64,000 nucleotides of DNA from Gymnogyps californianus (lineage: Eukaryota; Chordata; Aves; Accipitriformes; Cathartidae). This document shows, piece after piece, positions 13,001 to 25,700 of the stretch. The translations under genes and the position numbers were made by a program. The notes under the pieces are model-generated. The model was not told the origin of the DNA. It was given only the letters and a program-made list of their open reading frames with translations, and searched no databases. Location of the stretch: positions 44,782,344 to 44,846,343 of the forward strand of contig NC_059474.1 of NCBI RefSeq assembly GCF_018139145.2, read 5' to 3'. Within the stretch, counting starts at the first letter, position 1. Every line of letters starts with the position of its first letter.

Positions 13001-15879
13001 AAACCAAAACACAGATTGGGTGATCTAGTAAGAACAAGAGTAGACTACTACTGTAAAGATTATATACATATTTTAGGTAAACCAGTTGAAATTGGCAGTC
13101 ACATATTTCTAAAAATGCTAACTGGTGGTGTATACAGTAAATATTTATGCACTTCAAATATTTAAACTTGTAATTTTTCCCCAACTGTGCTCTTCAGTAA
13201 CCCATTGAGAACACCTCATTTTCCATTCAGTAGAAACAATACTTACAATTATATATAAAATTATACATATTCAAATGAGTGCTAATAAATGTAAACTTCC
13301 TGGGACTTTAAGATTCTAAAATTATACTTAGAAGAACTTATTTATTTGATTTTATCTCAAACACTTGTCTAATGGCCTGTATCATGCACACTGCATGTAT
13401 GTATGCAAGCCATTGAATAGAGGTGTTTTGTAAGTATACAGCAGTTTGCAGTAATGGATTATACATTAGACCAAATTTCTAAATCTCTGAACAAACAGAA
13501 ATTATTAGAAAATTATCTCTGAACAAGCACAGAGAAATGGCAACTACTTAGCAGCAATTGTGTTCACTTTTTAAGTTGTATGCTGCTGATATAATGTAGA
13601 TGAAGTATGTGTTTCTCACCTGACTGTATTGGATATCTGAAGAAACAGGCTAGAACCAAGATTATAGCTAGCCTATAGTATTTTACGGAGACTGGCAACA
13701 GGAGGAGGAGTACTTCCACAACTGAAATTATTATGCTAATAAAAAAGGTAGTTACTTGAGCTTATGTATCCAAGTGACGAATTAAATCCCCGATTTTAGG
13801 CTTCTTGGTTCCTAACTCTTTGAACAACTGTTCTAAATTACTTCATTTTTTTTATTGTATCTCTTTCCCCCCTACTGTTTCCCCTCAAATATCATCCTTG
13901 CCAAATTCAGAATCCAAACCCCCCAGATTAAAGGACAAAAACATGTGTGCATTCCTAAGCATGCATGTAAGCAAGCAAACAAAATGTGGGGAAACAAGAT
14001 AAATAAATGTGCAGTTCAGCATTTGATTTGGTCATAAATGAAAGCAATAGCAGCTAAGCAACACGAGATGATATGCAACTATGTTTTGTAAAAGACTTTT
14101 TTTGGGGGTTGGGGTTTTTTTTGTTTCTTCAAAAAGTTTAATGCTATTCTAATTCTTTTAAAAAATAAACTGCTATAAAGTATTTTTTATCAATATAAAT
14201 GTATTTATAGTAAAAAAAAAAAATTCTAGCCATTGTCATTAACTGGCACTGTTACTAGCTTCTTGGCTGTGCGACTAGGTACAACGCACTGCACACTAGC
14301 ATTTCTGGTTATTCCAGAACAGACATGTTAACCAGAACAGACATTGTTGCTCCTTGCAAAACAAACAAAAGGTAAAGACTTCATGCTTTTCAAGCTGAGC
14401 AAAAGCTCAGACAAAGGCACTACACAGGTAAGTTGTATAGTTATACAAAGAAATGGGAAGTTCTGGCAGTCACACAGCACCCTCATAAAAAATGCACCGT
14501 CAAGTTTCAGACTGATCTATTGAACCACCTCTGATGGTTATTAGATCTGTGTAGATGAGGACCACACTTGGCAAGGCAGAACACCTTACAAAAGTAACGC
14601 CGATTACTTGAACAGCAACCAGTGAATTGTGGCCTCACTTCACTGTCACAGAAAACCTTTGTCCTCTGGCTGCTGCTCAGTAGGATTTGTGCTCTTGTGA
14701 GGAAGGAAAAAAGAGGAAGCACAGTAAGGAAGAGGAAAAAAGAACATTTGGGCTGAGAAACTGGAACTGAGCAGGCTCTTACCACAGGAGCTGGACTTAA
14801 TCTTACTGAAACCAGCAAGTCTAAGGCTTGTTTTTCATTTAAGGTAGTTGCCCAGTTTGTTAAATATGTGTATCTATGTAAAACAAGAACAAATGAATGC
14901 AAGTGATGAATGTCAATGCTCTGGGTGGGACGTTTCAGTTGGGTATTTTTCTACAAAAATATACCCACGAGAAGTCAAACAGCGATGAAAAACTTGGGAC
15001 AGCCTAAAGAAGCCCATACCTCAAAAGCAGCTTTCACCCCTTGGCACTTCTGCACTCTTTCAAGAGAGGCAGAGCCATGCCAGCTGTTCAGGGTGACAGT
15101 CTTGGCTTCTCTTAAATAGTACACGAAGAACAATTCCAGCCTGGAGACAATACAACCTTGCTGTCTTTCAAGCCCCTGTTGCAGCTTTGATCCTCTTCAG
15201 TGTCCTCACTAACATCAGCTCAAGGCTCAGGGATGGTCATATAGAGCAAACAGAAGGTTAAGAAACATTAGCAGATGAACAGAGCACACAACCGATAATA
15301 AATATGCTGCTTTGTAACTCATATTATGCACATGCTTGAACACTGTGTCATTCTGATCCTTCCTGTTTCAGAAAGGATATAGCTGAAAAAGGTCAGAGAA
15401 GCTTATGAAGACTACCAAAGAATAACTAACTAAGTGGTCGAGGAGTATTCAGCATACAAAAGGGTGTCAAGGAGTAATAAGACAGAGAACCATAAAGTGA
15501 GTAACGTGGACACTGCGAGTGGCTATAGTCCCTCTCAGTGTGAGAACAAAGGGTTATAAAATGACATTAGCAGTGGGCAGGTTTTAAAAAAACGTGTTTC
15601 TTCACAAAATATACAACTGGACCAGAAATAATCTTTGACAACTTATTAAGGGTCTTGTGTACCCTAAAACTTTCCGTGGTCTGAAGGGGCAACCAGACAC
15701 CTTCATGGAATAGACATCCACTGGAAATAATGATTAAGTGCCTAGACTCCTTCCCTCCCTCAAGAAATGACTGCAAGCCCAACTGTTGGAAATGGGGAAA
15801 TACTCTGCACAGCAAGCTGAAAGCAACACTACGCTGCCTTTACCCCCACGCTTTTGCTAGGCATCTGCTGCTGTTCTAC

Positions 15880-16790
15880 CTTCCCCTCCCCGCGATGCCA
15901 CCTGAGCCACCTGCCCCGCAGGGACACCAGCCCCGGGCCTGCTTTAACGAGTCCCCTTTTTAAATTCACTCCCGGGCTGCCCAGTCAACTTGACCGAGCA
16001 TCGCCAAGGGAGAGCGCGGCCCCCCAGGGCGGGCTCGGGGGGCGCAACTTTGCGCCCCGGCTGCTGGCTTACACATCGCGGGCCCGGTCCCCCGCTCCGC
16101 CAGGTGGGAAGCCCTCACCCCCTGAGCAAGAAACGCGGCCCGGGCCGGGTCCCGACCGGGGTGAGCGGGCCGGGCCGGGGGCTTCCTCTCGGCCCCCGCC
16201 CGCGGACAAGGCCCCTCGGCGGCCGCCCCCGCCCGCCGGCTGCGGCCCCGCCCCGGGGCCGGCGCTGCGGTGGAGTTCGGGCCCAATAGCGGCCGGGGCG
16301 GGGCGGCGGGGCCGGGCCTGCGCCGGGCCAGCCGGCGGCCGGGCCGTGGCGGGGGCGCCGGTTAAATACAGCCGGGGCGGCGGAGGGTCGGGGAGCGGAG
16401 ATGGCGCTGGCGGCGGGGAGGCGGCGGCAGGACCTGGACAACGTGAGTGGGGGGGCCTGCGCTGCGGGCGGGCGGGAGCGGGGCCGGGGCGGCGGTTCCT
16501 CCTGGGGTGAGCGGCCAGGCCACCGTTAACGGCGGGCAGCGCTGGGAGAGCGCCTCGCTTTCCGTTTCGTCTCTTCCTTCCATTTCTTTTTTTTCTTTCT
16601 GCCGTTTTCTGTGCTAAGCGCTGAAGGCTTTATCTTCTTCTTCTTCCGGGGGGAGCAGCCGGCCGAGGCGTCTCGTAAATGGCCGTTTCGGAAGTAAGGA
16701 GGCCGCCGGGGCCGCTCCCTGGCCGGGGCGCCGCCCCCCGCGCTGCCTGCGGAGCGCTGCCCCTCCCCAGCCGTGCTTGGAATACCCCCC
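15880..16790. promoter_or_regulatory. CpG island and TMEM192 promoter region
   Basis: This GC- and CpG-dense block surrounds TMEM192 exon 1. A CCAAT box lies at 16283-16287, flanked by GC boxes (CCCCGCCCC near 16247 and GGGGCGGGGCGG near 16295). A TATA-like TTAAATA lies at 16362-16368, but it is only about 33 bases from the ATG, too close to be a typical TATA element for this start. Transcription probably begins between about 16310 and 16390, by inference. Long frames here, such as 15854-16510, are CpG-island artefacts. Confidence 0.75.
16401..16442 (+). CDS. TMEM192: TMEM192 exon 1 (coding part)
   Basis: Fourteen codons, [14 protein letters not shown], end in phase 0 before GTGAGTGG. The start context GCGGAGATGG has a purine at -3 and G at +4. 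This N-terminus is the least conserved part of the family, so the start rests on context, the promoter and the total length. Confidence 0.88.
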
Positions 16791-19700
16791 GAGTTACTTG
16801 GGTGTGGGGTTGGTTTTAGTCGAGATTATTAATTTAATCGAGGCTGCTCCTGTAGCTTGTTTAGTTCTTCTAGGTCATTTTTTCCACAGGCAGATCCTGT
16901 AAGTGTAATCTTCGGTTTGTATGCTGTGCGCTGGCGTGACCACGGCGTTTTTCTGTTTATTTGGGTGTTTCCCGCCCTCTCCAGCTGGAAGGCTGTCTGG
17001 GCAAGGCTTGCTGGCTGTAGCTCTGCCTGTTCCTGTCCGCCCTCCTCCTCCTGGTGCTGGGCTGCTGCGGAGGTGGTCACATGCTGGAAATGGATCAGGG
17101 AGCCGAGAGGCTGAAGCCTTAACTTGTGCTTGTGGTAACATCAGTGCCTAACAGAAGGCCCATTTCTTAAGGTGTTTTGGCTTTTGACAGCTGTGGTTTT
17201 GGCTCATCTTAATTAAATGAAACCTGTGTTTGATCTAATTAGGACACTTACTAGATTTTCTTAATGTCAGATTGACTGCGTAGCATCATCATCTCTCTTG
17301 CTTTAATTACCCTCCTCCCCATGTTGCCTGTAATAATATCTACTCAGGGAGGTTATGTCATCCAGTGCTTCCTAATGCTAGCTGTATTTTGGGATGCAAA
17401 GATGGATTGTAGCCAGTCTTGCAGTAAGTAACGTGGTCAGACATGTTCTGATAAAGTTCCATCTGTGAAGGAGTGCGCTGATCTATTACAGTTTTGCAGA
17501 AGTGGTGAGTTCACCTGTTCCCATGAGACAAAGGATATTGTCCTAAGGAGGATCACTGTCTTTGTGGGAGGTGTGAGCTGTTAACTCTGCTATTAATTCT
17601 GTGACAGGGAAGAATGAGGCAAGATGTCTTGGCTGCTGGAGTGCTGGTCCTGCACACTTGCTTTCAGAGCTTAAAATTATACTTGGCCTCTGAAAATGTG
17701 GGATCAGGGACAGAGGGCATCTTTGTGCTCTTGCTTCTGGATTTTATATCGGTGACATAAAGGTTTACAAATGGCACTCCTCTTAGGTCTGCAGTAAGAG
17801 GTCATCTTACCAGGCAGGTATTTCAGTGAGGGTTGTTTACAGTCAAAGACTAGGCTAACTAAAAGGGATCAAATAGGTGAGGGAGGCCTGTTAACACTCC
17901 TCTATGGTTGGGCAAGTATGGCATTCACAGTACTAAAACAAAACTGATTGCTGATTGAAATAACCCTTGATGACTAGTTCCTTCATGTAGGCAGCTGTCT
18001 GTAGGTGAAATACCACTGGGGAGCCAATCTACATTGTCCCAGTTAATATGAAGTATAAACCTAGGTTGAATCCCAAAACTTCTTTATCTCTCATTTCTTG
18101 TGCTAGTGTCTGGAAGAATGACATGCCTTATTTGTCTTGAGGCTTATGCTGCTCTCTGCCATGGCAAGGAGAAGTCCTCAGTTTAAAAACAATAAATATC
18201 CCAGTGAACCCTGGCATGTCTCTCTGAATAGTCTGAAGTCTGGAGTGGGATGGGGTCTGCACAAGTCTTGTTGTTCTGGGCTGTGGTTGGTATCACTCAG
18301 GAGAAGAGCAGTCAAAACTTGATTGGGAATCTTGAGTTTCTTTATCTCTTGAAGCAAGCAAGGCATAGCATGGGACATAACAGGATGCTAAGAGGGAAAC
18401 TTGAGCAGTTTGAGCATTCATAGTGGCTGTGTATGTTCAGCTTAAGATGTAGGGAATGACTGTGTCCTGGCCTGGAAGGAGCGGAGATGCATGGCGCTGG
18501 GGCAAGTTCCTTGTCCACAAGGAAAGGTTTTTCCCTCTACTCATACTTAGTTTTACCTTTTACTTAAAAAAAAAAAAAGTAAAAGGTACTTCTGGAAACT
18601 TAGATAACCACAACATCTGAGCTGAATGTGAAGTAAAGCCCCAATACTTGGCACCAACATGACAAGTAAGGGCTGCATGCTCTCTAGTTAAAGCAGAGAA
18701 TGTCTTGCCCAGCATTTGGTAGCATCTTCTTCCCTCTGAACTGCTGCTTCTTTCTTGCATGGGTTCAGTTTGAACTACTGCTGCAGGTGTTTTGACAAGT
18801 CAGTAGTGTCAGTGGCTGAATCACTTGAAACTGTTACTGGTACACCGCAGCTTTGTTATTGCCTCTAATTGTGGTTGGACAGAAGTAAGAATAACGAGGG
18901 TTTTTGCAGTACCTGTATAAAGTATGTGAGAGAGACTTTAATTGTTACTTTTTCTGCCTTTTCACATAAACATACTAATACTTGTGACCTCTCTCAGGAG
19001 TGATGTTTGAATACTTGTAATTCATTTTCAAGACTAAAGTTCCTGAAGACTCAGTGTGATGCTGGGAGGTAGATTAGTGTCAGATTCCTCAGGGACTGAG
19101 TTATCACGTAAAGATGTGATGAGAGTTTACCTAGAATTTAAGAGCTTGTCTCGAGATGCTAACCTAGTTTTTTTTCCCCCAAAGCTTGGTTTGCTAACAG
19201 GAAGTTGCTAAAACTTTGTACTTTGCTTTTAGAGCTTACCTGTTACTACTCTTTGCCCTCCCCTTCTGTTCCAGGGTTCCTTGGAAGTAACACAGAGTTT
19301 GGAAGATGATCCTCTGCTGGATACACCACTTATTTCGTCTCATACATTGCATTCCCAACTGAGGCCAAGATTTCATGCTATCCCAGCAGTTCTCCTTGCC
19401 AATTTTCTGTTGCTAATACATGTAAGTTTAAGCAGGATGATTTCCTTATGAAAATTTGCTGTCTCTATTCTGAATTCTTACTGTTCATGTGGACAGAATT
19501 CTCCTGAGATTTGCATACACTGTTCTTCCAAACCAGTGAAGTCCTATTTGCCAATGAATTTTGATAATATATATGCTACATGATACTTGCTGTGTTCTCA
19601 TTCTGATTGTTTGTCGGCACTAACATGCCACAACACATCTTGTTAGGATGAAAAGCCTTTTAAATAGTAGTTCTTCTATGCTGTTGGAAATGTACTTTTA

Positions 19701-22700
19701 AAATATTACTGCTGTAGAAGTGCTTATACTAGTTATAGATGGCTAAGATAACTTTGTTGTCATCCCTTCTGGAGGCTGAACTTAATTTCACAGGGAAGAC
19801 TTAAGGTATTTCTTCTGGTAACTAAACAAGTAAAGTTGGACTTGCTGCAGGGGTTTCACATGGTAGTAGATGGAGAGATAAAGGAATCCAAATGTTACTT
19901 CCTGCTCTGACTTCTGGGGGTTAAGGGTAAAAAGCACAGATAAAGCACAGATCTTGCACCTAACAGTATGAAGGCCTTTTTGAGGCTGGTGGACAGAAGT
20001 AGAGAGACTCCTGCCTAGTAGTGAGCTTATCCTTGATAAGCTGAAGAGGCTCATTGTTGCTTGTGAGTGTGTGGAAACCTAACATGAAGAAGGAAGGGTG
20101 AAGAGCTCTGATCCTAAGATCTAACTGAAGTGGTACTTGCATGGTGCTTACGACCATGGTTTAGTGGTGGACTTGGTAGTGTTAGGTAAATGGTTGACTT
20201 AATGATCTTAAGGGTCTTTTCCAACCTAAATGATTCTCTGATTCTATAGTGCCACTAACACTGACCTGAAGATAGTATGTGTATAAAGCCAGAGAGTGCA
20301 CAGGACATAGACATGTATGTGTTGCTAGCTGTTTTAGAGCTTCATTTGATCTCAAACAAAAAATGCTGTGCCCAGTGCTCTGCAAAACATACTCTCTGCC
20401 AGAACTTTAAAAGTACATACCAACCTCTAAGATCTCTCTTTGGGCAGCTGCATAAAGCTGCCCAAACAATATGCCCTAGCCTTCTAATTTTAGAAGTAAA
20501 TGTTTTGTGGGCCTCTTAGTAATATCAAGAAATGTCCCTCCGTCTGTCAAGTAGACTTAGGAAGGACTTCTGCTGAATAACTACAAAAATTCCCAATGGA
20601 AACTGCATATCCAGCCTTATTCACTTCCCCTACCAGAAGAACTCTGGTGTCATCTGTTGTGGTTTAACCCCAGCTGGCAGCTAAGCACCATGCAGCTGCT
20701 CGCTCACTGCCCCCCCCCCCCCCCCCAACCCATGGGATGGGGGAGAGAATCAGGAAAAAAACCTCATGAGTTGAGATAAAGACAGTTTAATAGGACAGAA
20801 AGGAATGAAAAACAATGATAATTATAATAATAATATGACAATAGTAATACTAAAAGAATTAAACCATACAAAGCAAGTGGTGCACAATGCAATTGCTCAC
20901 CACTGGTTGACCAATGCCTAGTTACTTCCTGAGCCGCGATCCCCCCTCCCAGCCAGCTCCCCCAGTTTATATACTGGGCATGATGTCATATGGTATGGAA
21001 TAGCTCTTTGGCCAGTTTGGGTCAGCTGTCCTGGCTGTGTCCCCTCCCTGCTTCTTGTGCCCCCTCCAGCCTTCTTGGTGGCTGGGCATGAGAAGCTGAA
21101 AAATCCTTGACTTAGTCTAAACACTACTTAGCAACCACTAAAACCATCAGTGTGTTATCAACATTATTTTCCTCCTAAATCCAAAACACAGCACTATACC
21201 AGCTACTAGGAAGAAAATTAACTCTGTCCTAGCTGAAACCAGGACACATCCCATTAGGATGGCACTTGAAGTCTGTTACGAAGGTAGACACTGCTATTGG
21301 TAGTAGAGCAGTAAATGTGTTTCCACCTAGCCTTGGGGCCTTACTGTCTCCTACCATAACTGATGTAGCCAAATGTCAGTCACCCAGATCCTAGGAAACT
21401 GCTGTCTCTTCTGTCCCCACCACTTGCTCCCTCCTGCAAATGGAGAGAAGTGCGGGGAGGTGAAGAGAGAAAACTGCTGAGGCCTCTGTCAACACACACT
21501 TTCCCAGGTAAAGTCTTGCTGCTATTGCTGAACCTGCTGCAGTGGCCAGTTGGTCCTTGGAGCAAAATGGAGAAGTATCTTTTTCTGTTGGTGACATACA
21601 GCATTATAATTGCCACATGAAATGGTGCTGCCTTACTTGCTGAAAAGATGGATGGGGAAAACTAGCTTATTGGATTTCCTTCCCCGCTGCTTCTGCAAAT
21701 GTGCGCAAACCTTGTGGAACGTGGAGACATCAGGTTAGCTTCTGATGCACAGCCTGCCAAAGGGGCAAGTATCCTGGAGGAGTTAAGCCATCATAGTATT
21801 ATGGGGTAGAGTTGTAATGCATATCTAAAGTAATTTGTATACAACAGAGTACTTCTCCACCCTCCTGTATCAAGAAATGGAGTTAGATGGCAAGTAGCTG
21901 CTTTGGTGCAGCTGCCTAGTTACATGCAATTCTGGAGCGTGTGGGTAGGATATGCTGGAGTGTGGTGGGGCTGGGTTTTTGAGTGGATTTCCTTCTGCCA
22001 GGCTTTGCTTTTCTGCAGGCTTCTGGCTCTTATCAGGAGGCTCTCGAGAGCAGTGTACAGGCTAGAAATAATTCCTTTATATTAACCCTGTCTTTCCTTA
22101 ATTCCTTCTGTGTATGCACATACACAAAACTGAACTTAAATACTACTCCGTATAAGAATAACTTTTTGTATATAAAAATCCCCTGTACTGGGTTGAAGCA
22201 TCTGTTGTTGGACTGCCCTAAAACGTAAGCAAAACATCTTTAGTAAATGCTACTCAATGCCAGCTACCTGTTTCCTCTTCTATACACTGCTGTAGTAGAT
22301 TAGTAGAGCTGCAATGCTAGGCCATTCCTGCTTGCATCAGTTTAATGTAGCCATTTTCTGTACTGAAATACGTTCCTAACATCTGGAGGGAGTAGAACTA
22401 GATGTTTTACTGTTTAAAATGGCAAACCAAACAGTAAATGGACCAAATAAATTACAGGTTAGCTGGATTATTCTTAGCTTTGTAAGAAGAGGAGGTGGTA
22501 GAATAATAGATTAAATGGATGTTTTGTTGATAAACTTGCCTCTTATTTAACTTCTTAATCTAGCTACTTAACCCATCTCAAGGTAATTTTGGATTTAATT
22601 TGCATTTGAAGTAATGGTCTTATGGATAGTATAGGACACATTCTTTTTCCTCCCACCTTCTATCCTGTCTGTCCTCTATAATGTCTCTTAGGTTTGATGA

Positions 22701-25700
22701 TTGTGTGAAAATTATTCCCCCTTCTTCCTCCCTTGCCAATTACCTAACTGTTCACAACCAGAGCAAGCTAAGGGCAGTTCATATCAAGAGTAATTAAATG
22801 GTTCTGAAAGGTTAATTTCCGTGAAGAAAGTTGCTTGAGAAATGACAAAAATATGAAAAATAAGCTAAAGGGAGTGGGAAGAGGGTGGTGGGCTCTTAGA
22901 TATCCATAGAATTAAGTATGGAAACAAAGCTAGCAAATGAAAGTCAGATGCTTTGCTCAATCTTCAATTCTGATGTGTTGTTTCTATCAGTTATGAGATG
23001 CAAAATATTGGACACTTTTTTGAGAAGTGTATGAGAGGTATTAGACTCTTGCAGACTTGAGGCAAAATGATTTTTTTGTTGTATATAGAAGCTTTCAATT
23101 TACTTCTGTATTGGTGGGAGTTGTTCTTGTTTTCAGTTCTGTTTTAAAATATTCCTGTTCTGTAGAATGAACCAGGATGAGAAAGTATCATTTTCTTGTT
23201 CACTGAATGAAAACAGTGGAGTATCTTCTATGACAAAAACAATTCTGTAAAGATTAAGAAAGCCCTGTGTGTATACATACCCAGATAACATGCACCCAAG
23301 ACTGCCTTCTAGTTGGCCAAAAGATTGCTGATGCTCACTGCTGATGCTGAAAATTTGGATAAAAGTCTAGAAGACAGGAAGAGTTATGACATAATGGCAC
23401 TAGTCTGAAAGGATAAGCGTATATACAGTCTGACTATAGTCTGATCGTTCTGAGCAAAATGGGAAAATCTGATAGTAAATATACTAAAGAACGATTACCA
23501 ACTGGCAAAGATGCCTACCCAGTGTTAATAATTCACTTTTTAAGTTACTATGATGATGTTTCACTTTTTTCTAATGTCACAACTTGGAGATTATCTTCAA
23601 TGGATATAGTAAAGGGTTGATTTTCACTTATGAAATGTCAATTTAAAGAAATGAGGACTGTACCAATAAGATATGAGGCTGTCCTGCAGAGCAGTAACAA
23701 GTGTAATTGAATGAGTCTAAAAAGATGTGATTTTGTTTTTGAGGGAGTATAAATCAAGTTCCCCTTAAAGTAAAAAGACATAATAAAGAGGATCCAGAAA
23801 TAAGATAAATTTGCTATGAAGGGGAAACTCAGGGAACAGTGAAATTGATTTAGAGGAAATTCTGGAAGAGTGGTGATTCTCAGCTCTGTTCTGCTGTAGA
23901 CTGGGTGCCCTCCTGGAAGACAATCTTACTACTTAGCAATTTTGGTCATCAGTATGGTCCCAGAATGACATGTAGTGGTTGTAGTAAGTGTCTAATGTTT
24001 TATACATTATCTCAACTCTAAAATCAATTCAGAAAGTAATACATAATGAACAAATTACATAAGCCTGTCTTTTTTTTTTATAGTTAAATGTTGACTTTAA
24101 GAGTTTTCCTCTCTTCCTTTCTCTTACAGGTTGCTTTTGTTGTTCTAGCATTTTTAGCAGCTATGTTTTGTTCTTACCCCAATCCAAATCAGGATAAGTG
24201 CCCTGGAAACTATACTCACCCACTTAAAGTGCAGACTGTCATAATCATTGCAAAAGTAGTTCTGTGGATTCTGCATGTTTTTTTTGAACGATACATCCAG
24301 CACCACCACAGTAAAGTCAGAAGCAGAGGTTATTTCTCAATATACCGATCAACAAGACATCTAAAAAGGCTTCCACTGCTGATACACTCCACAGGTGAAG
24401 TGAACTTTTTTCCTGATTTTTTTTCTTCTAAAGCTTTAAACTATGATACAGTAAAAGACTGAAGAGTTTATATATGTTATGTATTATGAACTTTTAAAAA
24501 CCTATCTATGAACACTTATAAATGATATTTTAGTCAGATGGACCTCCTGACTGGCCTTTCTGGCCTGCCAGATGCATGTTGTAAAGAACTCTTTGTAGTG
24601 GAAAAATGCCTACAAGTGTGAGGCTGAGTAAAACATCTAGTCATTTGCATCTAGTCTTCAGCCATAAAATACTCAGCCAGCAAGGTCTGTGTTTGGCTGC
24701 CAGTGATCTTGATTTGCATACTCATTTGTCTAGTTGGATATGTGGCAAGACTGCTAGTCCTTCCAGGAAGTGTGCTACTCTTTTTTTTTTTTCTTTTCAA
24801 GCTCAGCAATTCATGTAGAAACAGATGAATTGCCTGTTGCTCAACAGCTGTCTGAAGTCAGGAAAATAAGCAATTTTCTGATCTTCAGGGGGGCTATGTG
24901 TAACATTCAGCTATACTTCTGACTGCCAATTTCTACTTTCTATGGACAAAGGATGGTATATGGGAGTGGTTTAACTATATATTCTAGGTTACATCACTGG
25001 CCAGTGAAGCTGAAAGAAGTGTTGGTCCAATTGGCTGGTGTAGTAATTTCTGTTAGAAAAGCTTCAACAAATCTAAAATCCCTCTAGCTTGAGGGGATTT
25101 TTCACACAGAAATAGCAGTAGAAAAGGGAACAGTGGTGGCTTTTATAGTATTTTTGTCTCTTATAATCCCACCTCCCTTCTGTAAGTCTTCTGAATAACT
25201 GGAGTAGAATTTTTTCACCAGAATTGATAAGTTAGATGGTCCTGCTTTATATATAAAGCCCTAGCTTTCTTTCCATCCAGTCACTAAAAGAGCTAGTCAA
25301 CTTGAATGTGCAAAACTTCAGGCTCTGGCCACTAGATAGAGCTCTGAAGATAAAGATGTGTTTGGAGTGCAGGGACAAAATCAGGCTACAGCAGGCTCAA
25401 GGGTGTTTCAAAAGAGGGCAAAAGGACTATTTCTGCCTATTGCAATGCAATCTAGAATACTTAGCCCTGTCTTTAGTCTTAGAGCCCGCTTTTTCCCTAC
25501 TGGACAAACTCTGGGCATGTGTAAATGTTCAGGTGCAATGTGCCGTAGACTTTTGATGTAGATTGTAGTGCAGAAGATGGTTAGCTCCATTACTGCAAAC
25601 TCCCTGCCATGCTAATCGCTGCTGATACCACTTCCATCCTGACAGTTCAGTTACCTAATGCAGTATGAAAGAGAGCTGTACAGTTCACTAGCTACATCAA

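Larger units (their letters stand above)
4780..15880. other. KLHL2-TMEM192 intergenic spacer
   Basis: This is the roughly 11 kb between two divergently transcribed genes. The first 700 bases continue the GC-rich flank of the KLHL2 island and the rest is AT-rich. No exon of a recognisable protein was found. All open frames are short and of ordinary chance composition. The notable contents are the duplicated segment pair at 5591-5683 and 6951-7048 and a small hairpin at 6932-6949, listed separately. Confidence 0.7.
19422..24129 (+). other. TMEM192 intron 2
   Basis: The largest intron, about 4.7 kb. It holds a CR1 LINE 3' fragment (about 20150-20250) and a solo LTR (20655-21246). The remainder is unremarkable AT-rich sequence. 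It ends in a pyrimidine-rich tract and CTTACAG. Confidence 0.88.

Noticed and set aside
14507..14902. 131-codon minus-strand open frame upstream of TMEM192
   Set aside because: Residue make-up looks like chance translation, with no domain, promoter or splice context.
15854..16510. 218-codon open frame over TMEM192 exon 1
   Set aside because: CpG-island composition only; it reads across the promoter and the first exon in a different frame from the real protein.
24395..24462. In-frame extension of TMEM192 exon 3 into intron 3 (22 codons)
   Set aside because: There is no polyadenylation signal nearby, and the normal donor joins exon 4 in frame with conserved residues. At most this is intron retention.
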